From contig DAOTUI010000078.1 in the NCBI GenBank assembly GCA_034437035.1, forward strand, positions 13,440 through 77,439: DNA of 64,000 nt. Direction: 5' to 3'. The stretch is from CAKZQX01 sp034437035. GTDB taxonomy: Bacteria; Chloroflexota; Chloroflexia; Chloroflexales; Chloroflexaceae. Made by a program: the position numbers and the translations under genes. The notes beneath the pieces are model-generated. The model had not been told where the DNA came from. It did not search any database and saw nothing but the letters and a program-made list of their open reading frames with translations. Within the stretch, counting starts at the first letter, position 1. Every line of letters begins with the position of its first letter. This document shows, one piece after another, positions 41,736 through 49,688 of the stretch.

Positions 41736-43523
41736 TTACGGATTAAGCCCCAGTTCCGTCAGGCGCTCGGATGAAGGTATGCCCGTGCGATCCCATCCGT
41801 GGCGGCGGTAATACTCGCGCAGCAGTTCATTCAGGGCGGGCAGATGCCCCGCCGCGCGGCCCTCGTTCAGCGGTGTCTCGCGCCAGCGCGCAGGCAGTTC
41901 ATCCCGGGCGCCGTCGTCGCAATACTGCAGGGCAAACAGGCGTTCCAGCGTGATAATGCGCTCACCCAGGCGGGCCAATCCCACTCCGTTCAGCGTCTGC
42001 CCGGTCAGCGCGCTGATAAGCGCCAACTGCTCAACCGGCGTTACCTGGTAGGCCAGCAACCCCAGGCGGCGACAGATCCCGGTGGCATCCAGCACCGCCG
42101 CGAAGCGCTCATGCCAGATCAGACGTACCGCCTTGCCCTTGACCGCCTGCGGGTTTCCCGCTTCATCGGGCAGCCAGGCGGGCGGCTCCGGGAGCAACTC
42201 ATCAAAGATCATGGCATAGCGGTAATCCCCGCCGATCGGCGCGGTCGCCATTGCCAGCGCTATGCCGTTCAGCGCGCGCGGGTCGAGGGCAGGCATCGCC
42301 AACCCCTTGACCTGGGGAGCAAAATCGGCACTACCATAGAAGATCTCCTGCATCTCGCCTACCCCCAGCGAGAGCATATCGCGCTTCTCCTGATGCTCGC
42401 CCAGGCGGGTAATAGCCGCCACTACCGCTTCTTCATCGCCCCAGGACAGCGACCCCGACCGGTTGAGCCCGGTCTCCCGGCTCTCCATCGTAAAAGCAAT
42501 TGCGGCGCTGGTTGCGGCCGGATCAAGCCCCAGGCGCAGGCAGAGATCCGCGATGGCGATCAGGCTATTCGGGTTGCTGATGCCACAGCGCGCACCAAAC
42601 CCGGCCACGGCTTCCAGTTCCGGCAGCGGCGCGGGCCGGTCCGCCTGATTGTCCGGGGCCAGCGCGGGTATTCCCAGGAAGGTGCGGTTTTCCGACTCAC
42701 CTTGCCGGCTCAGGGCGGCGGGAAGATCCCGAAAGGCTGTATCCAGGTTGCCCTGCTTCCCGTTGTGCCCGGTCAGCGCGCCCCACTCGACCGCCTGGGG
42801 AAAATAGTGCAGGTTGCCCAACCGGGCGACACTCTGTGCCAGCGCGCTACGCTCCACCCGCCGGGTGATGATGTCGATCGCCGCGTTGAGCTTGCGCTCA
42901 TCCGGAACCTTGACCGGTGTAACGCCACGTACGGCAATCGCCTTGACGCGCTTATCCGCCATCACCGTGCCTGTCCCGGCCGGTTCGGCAATGTAGCGCC
43001 CCTCGGCCACGATACTGCTGTAGGCCACGCCCGCCTCCGCCGCCGGGCCGATGCAGACCATCGTATACTCATCGCCCAGTTCCTGGCGCAGCGCGGCAAC
43101 GGTCGCCTGGGTATCGCGCCCCAGCAGATGTGTCGCCGGACGCAGCAACACCCGCTCGTGATCAATTTGCAGATAACACCAGTCCGGCGCGCGCCCGTTG
43201 AGGATCAACAGATCATAACCGGCACGGCGGAGGGCTCCGCCCCACTTGCCCGGCGACCAGCTATAGCCGATGCCGCCGGTTAGCGGTGAGCGAGTTCCAA
43301 CCACAAAGCCGTCGGCGATTGATGCAGATGTGCCCGCCAGCGGCCCGGCCGCAAACACCAGCAGATTCTCAGCGGCACGCGGGGACGTATCGGGTGGGAG
43401 ACGGTGGAAGAGAAGCCATGCAATCGCTCCCCGCCCGCCCAGGTAGTCCTGTGCAACCTGCGGGGGGAGCTGCTGCTGCATCTTGCCACGATTGAGAACA
43501 ACATTTAATGCACGCAGAGCCAT
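41736..43523 (-). CDS. Aldehyde:ferredoxin oxidoreductase-like protein lacking the CxxCxxxC motif
   Basis: A 595-residue protein of the tungsten/molybdenum-pterin AOR family. N-terminal domain: VAQDYLGGRGAIAWLLFHRL, TGTSASIADGFVVGTRSPLTGGI-type glycine-rich sheets, and GYDLLILNGRAPDW. C-terminal domains: EAVAGFGARCGISNPNSLIA, GLDPAATSAAIAFTMES, and LDATGICRRLG. In AOR enzymes three Fe-S cysteines sit before the ...E...GFGAxCG segment; here that place reads ENRTFLGIPALAPDNQADRP with none. The fourth Cys (ICRR) is kept. It may bind pterin without a cluster or have another role. A GAGGAAG ribosome binding site precedes the ATG. Confidence 0.85.
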   Translation of the reverse strand: MALRALNVVLNRGKMQQQLPPQVAQDYLGGRGAIAWLLFHRLPPDTSPRAAENLLVFAAGPLAGTSASIADGFVVGTRSPLTGGIGYSWSPGKWGGALRRAGYDLLILNGRAPDWCYLQIDHERVLLRPATHLLGRDTQATVAALRQELGDEYTMVCIGPAAEAGVAYSSIVAEGRYIAEPAGTGTVMADKRVKAIAVRGVTPVKVPDERKLNAAIDIITRRVERSALAQSVARLGNLHYFPQAVEWGALTGHNGKQGNLDTAFRDLPAALSRQGESENRTFLGIPALAPDNQADRPAPLPELEAVAGFGARCGISNPNSLIAIADLCLRLGLDPAATSAAIAFTMESRETGLNRSGSLSWGDEEAVVAAITRLGEHQEKRDMLSLGVGEMQEIFYGSADFAPQVKGLAMPALDPRALNGIALAMATAPIGGDYRYAMIFDELLPEPPAWLPDEAGNPQAVKGKAVRLIWHERFAAVLDATGICRRLGLLAYQVTPVEQLALISALTGQTLNGVGLARLGERIITLERLFALQYCDDGARDELPARWRETPLNEGRAAGHLPALNELLREYYRRHGWDRTGIPSSERLTELGLNP

Positions 43524-43679
43524 ATACTTCCTCAAATCGGATCGACTGACCTGTTCCGGCGCATAACGCATCCAGACAGCCTGGCTATTGTACACCATGC
43601 GTCACTGGTGAGCAAAGCCCACTTCGTAGTACAATGCCCCCGAATGAGGTTAGGTATTATGGTCAATGGATGATAAACT

Positions 43680-45284
43680 ATGTCAATCGAACATGAAGTT
43701 CATGCATTTCTGGATGCATGTGTGTCCCCGCTGCAGGCGCTGCTACGTGAGCGCAATCTGTCCCACTGGAACCTGGCGACCACGGGCGAGGCGCGCTATG
43801 CCGATGAGGTTGCGCGGCTGAGCAGTCGGCTGATGACCCACTTGAACCAACCCGACGACTGGGAACGGATATGCGCCCTCTACGCCCGGCGGGACGAGAG
43901 CCGCGATGAACACCTGCGCCGTCGGCTGACTCTGGCTTACCAGCAGTATGCTCACCAGCAGCGCAGTCCGGCGCAGATCAGCCGCATCGCCGCGCTCGAA
44001 ACCGAACTCTACCGCCTCTTTTCCACCTTCCGGGCCACGCTGGAGGGGCAGCCGTTGACGGATAACGATATCGTCCAGATCCTGCGCACCGAGCGCGATT
44101 CCGCGCGGCGCCAGGCCGCCTGGGAAGCCGGCAAGCAGATTGGCGCGCAGGCCGCCCCCAAAATCCGCGAACTGGCGGCGCTCCGCAATGCCGCAGCGCA
44201 GGCGCAGGGCTGGTCCGACTACTACGCCATGGCACTGGCGCTCCAGGAGATTGACGAACAGGAACTGTTTGCGCTACTGGAGACGCTGGAGCAGCAGACT
44301 CGTGCGCCCTTCCTGGAGCGCAAAGCCGCAATTGACGCGGTTCTGGCGGAGCGCTTCGGCCTGAAGCCGGAGGAGTTACGTCCCTGGCACTACAGCGATC
44401 CCTTCTTCCAGAAAGCGCCGCACACCGGCGAGGTAGACCTGGATGCGCTCTTTGCCGACCAGGATGTTGTGGCGCTCACGCTGGCGACCTGTGATGCATT
44501 GGGGCTGGATGTGCGCGATATCCTGGCCCGCAGCGATCTGTATGAGCGCCCCGGCAAAAATCAGCACGCCTTCTGTCTGCATATCGACCCGCTCAGCGAT
44601 GATGTGCGGGTGCTGGCAAACCTGCGGCCCGATGTCAAAAACATGGAGACCTGCCTGCACGAATTCGGCCATGCGATTTATGACAAGTACCTGGGGGCCA
44701 ATCTGCCCTTCCTGCTGCGAAGACCGGCGCACATCAGCACCACCGAGGCCGGCGCGATGATGCTGGGCCGCCTGGCGCGTGATGCCGCCTGGCTAGAGCG
44801 CGTGCGGGGGCTGACCGGCGCGCAGGTGCAGCGCCTGACGGCCGCAGTGCAGGCCGCCGAGAGCTGCAAGCAACTGATCTTTGTGCGCTGGGCGCTGGTG
44901 ATGGTCTCCTTTGAGCGCGATCTCTACCGCTTCCCGGAGCTTGATCTCGATCAGCGCTGGTGGGAGTATGTCACGCGGTTTCAGGCCGTCCCCCGTCCCG
45001 AGGGACGCGACGCCCCCGATTGGGCCGCCAAGATCCACCTGGCAACCAGCCCGGTCTACTATCACAACTATATTCTGGGGGAGTTAACCGCCAGCCAACT
45101 GCTGGAAACAATCCGCCGGCAGACCGGCGCGACCCTGGTGGAGAATCCCGCCGCCGGGGAGTTCCTACGGGAAGAGATCTTTGCACGCGGAGCGACCCTG
45201 CCCTGGAACGAGTTGCTGACCCGCGTAACCGGCGCGCCGCTCAACCCGCGCGCCTACATCGCCGATTTTGTTCATCGCCAGTGA
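43680..45284 (+). CDS. M2/M3-type zinc metallopeptidase
   Basis: A 534-residue all-helical gluzincin peptidase of the angiotensin-converting-enzyme/oligoendopeptidase type. The zinc motif is METCLHEFGHAIYDKYL (HExxH), with the third ligand Glu in HISTTEAGAMMLGRLARD. LLRRPAHISTTEAG and SPVYYHNYILGELTASQL are typical of the M2-like bacterial group. No signal peptide is present, so a cytosolic peptide-degrading enzyme is likely. A TACAAT at 43629-43634 may be a -10 box. The M2 versus M3 assignment needs a profile search. Confidence 0.87.
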   Translation: MSIEHEVHAFLDACVSPLQALLRERNLSHWNLATTGEARYADEVARLSSRLMTHLNQPDDWERICALYARRDESRDEHLRRRLTLAYQQYAHQQRSPAQISRIAALETELYRLFSTFRATLEGQPLTDNDIVQILRTERDSARRQAAWEAGKQIGAQAAPKIRELAALRNAAAQAQGWSDYYAMALALQEIDEQELFALLETLEQQTRAPFLERKAAIDAVLAERFGLKPEELRPWHYSDPFFQKAPHTGEVDLDALFADQDVVALTLATCDALGLDVRDILARSDLYERPGKNQHAFCLHIDPLSDDVRVLANLRPDVKNMETCLHEFGHAIYDKYLGANLPFLLRRPAHISTTEAGAMMLGRLARDAAWLERVRGLTGAQVQRLTAAVQAAESCKQLIFVRWALVMVSFERDLYRFPELDLDQRWWEYVTRFQAVPRPEGRDAPDWAAKIHLATSPVYYHNYILGELTASQLLETIRRQTGATLVENPAAGEFLREEIFARGATLPWNELLTRVTGAPLNPRAYIADFVHRQ

Positions 45285-45359
45285 TAGTGGTACAATGCCT
45301 GTTCGGATTTACGCAAAAGAACAGAGAACCAGAGAACAAAGAACAAACAGGCTTCCTTT

Positions 45360-45433
45360 GTTCTCTCTTCTCTGTATTACCGACTACGGGATACGAACTA
45401 CGGACTACGCAATAATACGGACTACGCAATAAA
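45360..45433. repeat. Heptamer-like repeats before secG
   Basis: Units of the type ACTACGG, GATACGA, ACTACGC and AATAATA, with repeated AGAACAA-like units just upstream, form the leader of secG. Confidence 0.65.
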
Positions 45434-45444
45434 AGGAGGTTCTT

Positions 45445-45660
45445 GTGGAAACTGCAATCTACTTTGCAATGATCATTCTCAGCGTTGTGCTGATGGGCCT
45501 GGTCGTCGTTCAGGCGCGCACACCGGGCATGGCGAACCGGGACTCCGGCTCGATCTCTCGCACGCGGCGCGGCCTGGAGAAAACGCTGCACCAGATGACC
45601 ATTGTGGTCACGGCACTCTTTCTGCTGCTGGCCCTGATCGCCAGTCTGCCGATTCTTTAG
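45445..45660 (+). CDS. secG: Protein translocase subunit SecG
   Basis: Small SecYEG partner of 71 residues. Two membrane segments (AIYFAMIILSVVLMGLVVVQ and VTALFLLLALIASLPIL) are joined by a loop with the SecG pattern of Gly/Ser-rich residues and GLEKTLHQMT. The start is GTG at 45445 behind a perfect AAAGGAGG ribosome binding site. It lies 15 bp upstream of the peptide-binding-protein gene and is probably co-transcribed with it. Confidence 0.9.
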   Translation: METAIYFAMIILSVVLMGLVVVQARTPGMANRDSGSISRTRRGLEKTLHQMTIVVTALFLLLALIASLPIL

Positions 45661-45675
45661 TCAGGTTGAGCTACA

Positions 45676-47361
45676 ATGGCACGTCGTATTCGCTGGCAAA
45701 TCGTGATCGCCATCCTGAGCGCACTGCTGGTGGTGATTCTGCTGGGCCGGATGGCCCTGCTCAACGCAGCAGTGTCCAGCCCGCTGCCGGGTGGCTCCTA
45801 TGTTGAAGCGGTGATTGGCACGCCAACGCAGCCGATCCCGCTGCTGAACGATCCCCTGGTGGACCCGGCCGGGCGCGACCTGGGGGCGCTGCTGTTCGAT
45901 GGGCTGACCCGCATCGGCTCCGATGGACTGCCCGAAGCAGCCCTGGCCGCCGACTGGCAGATCGATTCGTCGGGGGAGGTCTACACCTTCAACCTGCGGC
46001 GCGATGTCACCTGGCACGATGGCACGCCCTTCACCGCCGCCGATGTGGTGTTTACGCTGCAGGCGATCCAGAGCGCCGATTTTACGGGCGACCCGGCGCC
46101 GGCGAACCTGTGGCGCAATGTGCTGGTAGACCGACTGGACGACTATACCGTACGCTGCACGCTGAATGCGCCCTATGCGCCCTTTTTGAGTAAGGCCAAT
46201 GTTCCGATCTTGCCCGCGCATCTGCTGAGCAACATTCCGATCAGCGAGTGGTCCAACTCGGCGTTTGCCCGGCAACTGATCGGCACCGGCCCCTACCAGC
46301 TTGAAGCGCTGACCGGTGAGCGGGCATTGCTGACGTTGAACAGCGCCTACTTTGTGCAGCAACCACTAATTGACCGGATTGAACTGCGCTTTATCGAAAC
46401 CGCTCCGGCGGCGCTCTCGGCCCTCGACCGAGGCGAAGTGCAGGCGCTGGGCATGGCCGCCGAACCCGACTTGAGCCAGGTTGCCCTGCCGCAGACGATC
46501 AGGCGGCTAACGCTGCCGCTGGACGCCTACACCGTGCTGACGTTTAATCTGCGCAATGCGCCACTGGATAGCCAGGCGCTACGCCAGGCGTTGTCCCTGG
46601 GCCTGGATAAGAATGTGCTGATTGAGCAGGTGCTGGGCGGTACGGCAGTCCGCGTTGATACGCCCATTCTGCCGGGATGGTGGGCCTATGACGCAACTGT
46701 GCAGGGGTATGCCTACAACCCGATTGCCGCAGAAGCGGCGCTGGAAGAGCTGGGCTACACCCCGGCAGCGGATGGTATCCGCGCCCGCGACGGGGAGCCG
46801 CTGGTGCTGCCGCTGATCACCGACGGTGCACCTGAGCGCCTGGCCGCCGCCGCCGAAATTGCCCGCCAGTGGCAAGATATCGGCGTGCAGGTTGAGATCG
46901 AGGAACTGGACAGCGCTACCCTGCGCCGGCGGCTGCGCGACCGCGATTTTGTAATGGCACTGCATAGCTGGGCGCGCCTGGGTGCTGACCCGGATGTGTT
47001 TGAGTTGTGGCACTCCAGCCAGGCTGCCAACGGACTAAACTATGCCGGGTTGCGTGATGAGGAGATCGATACGCTGCTCGTGAGTGCGCGCACCGAGTTG
47101 GAACTGGCGGCCCGCAACGCCGACTATGCGGCCTTCCAGCAGCGCTGGATCGATCTGGCACCCGGCATTATTCTCTACCAGCCACTCTACAACTTCACGG
47201 CGGATGCGCAGATCGGCGGGTTTGGCTTTGATACGCTCGACCAGAACCGCCTCAGTAATGCCGGCATCCTGATCGGGCGCGAGGATCGCTACCGCAACGT
47301 GCCCCGCTGGTTTGTGCGTAGTTCGCGTGAGATTCCCGGTAGTTTGCGTCAGGGCAGGTGA
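45676..47361 (+). CDS. ABC transporter substrate-binding protein, peptide/nickel type
   Basis: A 561-residue solute-binding protein of the SBP_bac_5 family, membrane-anchored or secreted. The N-terminus (residues 8-28, IVIAILSALLVVILLGRMAL) is an uncleaved anchor or a signal peptide without lipobox Cys. Family segments: AALAADWQIDSSGEVYTFNL, RRDVTWHDGTPFTAADVVFT, FARQLIGTGPYQLEALTGER, VLTFNLRNAPLDSQALRQAL and SLGLDKNVLIEQVL. No permease or ATPase gene is adjacent, so it may serve a transporter encoded elsewhere. It is the second gene after secG. Confidence 0.9.
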   Translation: MARRIRWQIVIAILSALLVVILLGRMALLNAAVSSPLPGGSYVEAVIGTPTQPIPLLNDPLVDPAGRDLGALLFDGLTRIGSDGLPEAALAADWQIDSSGEVYTFNLRRDVTWHDGTPFTAADVVFTLQAIQSADFTGDPAPANLWRNVLVDRLDDYTVRCTLNAPYAPFLSKANVPILPAHLLSNIPISEWSNSAFARQLIGTGPYQLEALTGERALLTLNSAYFVQQPLIDRIELRFIETAPAALSALDRGEVQALGMAAEPDLSQVALPQTIRRLTLPLDAYTVLTFNLRNAPLDSQALRQALSLGLDKNVLIEQVLGGTAVRVDTPILPGWWAYDATVQGYAYNPIAAEAALEELGYTPAADGIRARDGEPLVLPLITDGAPERLAAAAEIARQWQDIGVQVEIEELDSATLRRRLRDRDFVMALHSWARLGADPDVFELWHSSQAANGLNYAGLRDEEIDTLLVSARTELELAARNADYAAFQQRWIDLAPGIILYQPLYNFTADAQIGGFGFDTLDQNRLSNAGILIGREDRYRNVPRWFVRSSREIPGSLRQGR

Positions 47362-47400
47362 TAGGTGATAGGTGATAGGTGATAGGTGATAGGTGACAGG
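47357..47400. repeat. Heptamer repeats GTGATAG
   Basis: Six 7-bp units, five identical and one changed (GTGACAG), begin at the stop codon of the substrate-binding-protein gene. Confidence 0.88.
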
Positions 47401-47440
47401 GATGAGTTCATTGTTTTTCGTCCCTGTTCCCTGCATCTTG

Positions 47441-47760
47441 CTACGCTTCTGCATCGGGTGAAGCATCTTGTCCGGCAGAGAACGAGACGCTTCTGGAACG
47501 GTCGGCAGGATATACTCCGTCCTGGGCGGGCAGCGGGGCGCGGATAACCCGATCCCGTCCCGCTGCCCTGGCCTGGTAGAGTGCCATTATGCAGCATTAC
47601 AACCCCGACGGGGCAGTCATGTCGGGCGGTGCGCTGCAGTTCCCCCGCTGGCGACTCTTCCAGATAGCGCCGGGTTGATATCCACAATGCGCTGCTGCGC
47701 ATCCACCACAATGATGCCATCCGGCACCACACTCAGCGTTACTACACACTATCTTGCAAA
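47441..47760 (-). pseudogene. PAS/GGDEF (diguanylate cyclase) gene remnant
   Basis: On the minus strand, LSVVPDGIIVVDAQQRIVDI followed by NPAL is the start of a PAS domain. Soon after, in another frame, MALYQARAAGRDRVIRAPLP and a short tail to a TAG at 47443-47441 form the end of a GGDEF domain. The centre of the gene (most of the PAS and GGDEF domains) has been lost, leaving both edges joined. Confidence 0.68.
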
Positions 47761-47782
47761 CGTAGTACAATGAAACCTATGC

Positions 47783-48353
47783 TCCCGCCTGCGTGCTAAT
47801 CAACCCCGAGGGTGATATTCTCTATGTGTATGGTCGCACCGGCAAATATCTGGACCCGGCGGCCGGCGAGGCCAGTTTCAACCTCTTGCGCATGGCGCGC
47901 GAAGGCTTGCGGTTTGTGCTGCCTACGCTCATCCGCGAAGTGCAGACCGGAACTGCGGAAATCTACCGCGAAGGCATCCGCATTACCACCGACGGCGATG
48001 TTCAGGTGGTGAACCTGCGCGTGCGCCATGTATCGCAGGATATGATCATGGTGATATTTGAGGATGTCGCCCAGCTTCAACCAACCGAACCACCCGCCGA
48101 GCAACTGGAGCAACCGGATATCACGCCTGAGGAAAAAGATCAGCGCCTCACGGCCTTGCAGCAGGAGTTAGACTCGACCCGAGCGTACCTGAAAACGACG
48201 ATTGAGGAGTTACAGGCATCAAATGAAGAAGTAAAATCCTCGAACGAGGAGTTACAATCCACCAACGAGGAATTGCAGTCAACTAACGAAGAACTTGAGA
48301 CCTCCAAAGAAGAACTGCAATCGGTCAACGAAGAACTGGTGACAGTCGGCTGA
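47783..48353 (+). pseudogene. CheB/CheR-type fusion protein fragment (linker region)
   Basis: It reads LINPEGDILYVYGRTGKYLD, SFNLLRMAREGLRFVLP, and then the coiled-coil LKTTIEELQASNEEVKSSNE with ELQSTNEELQSTNEELETSK and EELQSVNEELVTVG. This is the linker that follows the CheR domain in CheB-CheR-PAS proteins. The CheB and CheR domains upstream are absent, and after VTVG comes a stop. The next part of the protein continues in another frame downstream. Confidence 0.78.
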
Positions 48354-48354
48354 G

Positions 48355-49503
48355 AACATCCTGGGGCAAAACATGCGGGCTCTCATGACCGAACAGAACC
48401 CCGATGTGTCGTTTGATCAGATCCGGCAACGAATTGCCACGGACGAGGAGTGGCGCGGTGAGCTGGGTAGTCGCCGGCAGAACGGTGAAGTCTACTGGCT
48501 CTGGCCGGCCGGCTCGCCAATTTATGATAAAACCGGCGCAGTCACGCAGGTGTTGTTTATTGGTGATGATATCACCAGCCGCAAACAGGTAGAAGCCGAT
48601 CTCCGCGCCAGTGAGCGTTTTCTGCGCGGGATCTATACGGGCATTGATATTCCGATTTTTGTTGTCGAAGTAACCGATACGGGCGATTTTATCTACGAGA
48701 GTAATAACCCGGCCAGTGCCCAGATCATCGGCTACACGACCGAGACGCTCCGGGGCAAGCGGCCGGAAGACCTGAGCGATACGCTGAATGCGGAAGCGGC
48801 GGCCCGGGCTCGCAAAAACTACCGGCAGTGCCGCGAAACCGGCGCGGTGGTCGAGTATGAACAGGTAGCGCACACCGGCAACCAGACCACCTGGTGGCAT
48901 GTGCGGCTGGAACCGCTCAAGGATGAACAGGGGCAGGTCTACCGCATCCTGGGCATTGCCCGGTCAATCACGCAACTGCGGCAAGCGCAAGCCCGCGTAG
49001 AGCGGCAGCAGCATCTGCCGGCAGCCCTGGATGCATGGTATGATCAGGTAGCGGCAACCGAGAATACGCAGCGCCTGCTGACGGCCTTTTGCCGGTTGCT
49101 GGTGGACCCTGGAGATTATTCCCTGGCCTGGATTGGCCGCGCCGCGCCGGATAACCCGGATCACCCGGAGCCGGTCGCTTATGCGCCTGCCACGCAGGAA
49201 GCAACGGACTGGAGTGCAACCGGGCCGGAGTTGGCGCCGGCCCGCACCGCATTACAATCCGGGGAAACGACCATTATTCAGAACATCCCGGCCGACCCGG
49301 AACGCGCCGACTGGTACGCGACTGCTGCCGCCGCCGGATATACTGCCGCCGCCGCGCTGCCGCTGCCGGTCCCGGAACAAGCGCATAGCGTCCTGGTGGT
49401 TTATGCCGCCGCGGCAGATGCATTCGACGCGACCGAAAAAATGCTGCTCAAGCATATTACATATGTTCTGGCAGCAGCCTTGCGGTTGCGGCGCACGCGA
49501 TAA
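48355..49503 (+). pseudogene. PAS-PAS-GAF sensor fragment
   Basis: About 382 codons in frame; the first ATG is at 48373. ENILGQNMRALMTEQ is the middle of a PAS domain, so the front half is missing. It continues GEVYWLWPAGSPIYDKTGAV and QVLFIGDDITSRKQVEADLR, a second PAS (GIDIPIFVVEVTDTGDFIYE, GTTETLRGKRPEDL-like segment), then a GAF domain (TAFCRLLVDPGDYSLAWIGR). It stops at LRLRRTR without kinase or cyclase output. It probably belonged to the same gene as the upstream CheB/CheR linker before a deletion. Confidence 0.65.
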
Positions 49504-49688
49504 TTACTGCACACAATCACCAGATATATTACAATAGTAGTAGAGATATATAGCAATCCTAAAGTGGTTGCTATAACAAGAATAAACCCAGGACAAAGCA
49601 TAATCATTGGATAGCGGTACACCAGTAGGTTTTGTTCTAGAGAGCTTTGTTCTGGGTTTCTATAACATTCCACAATTGCGAGGAATTT

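Noticed and set aside
41799..43283. A 494-codon + strand frame opposite the AOR-like gene
   Set aside because: Composition is that of a complement frame (Gln, Arg, His rich) and the minus strand carries the conserved AOR segments.
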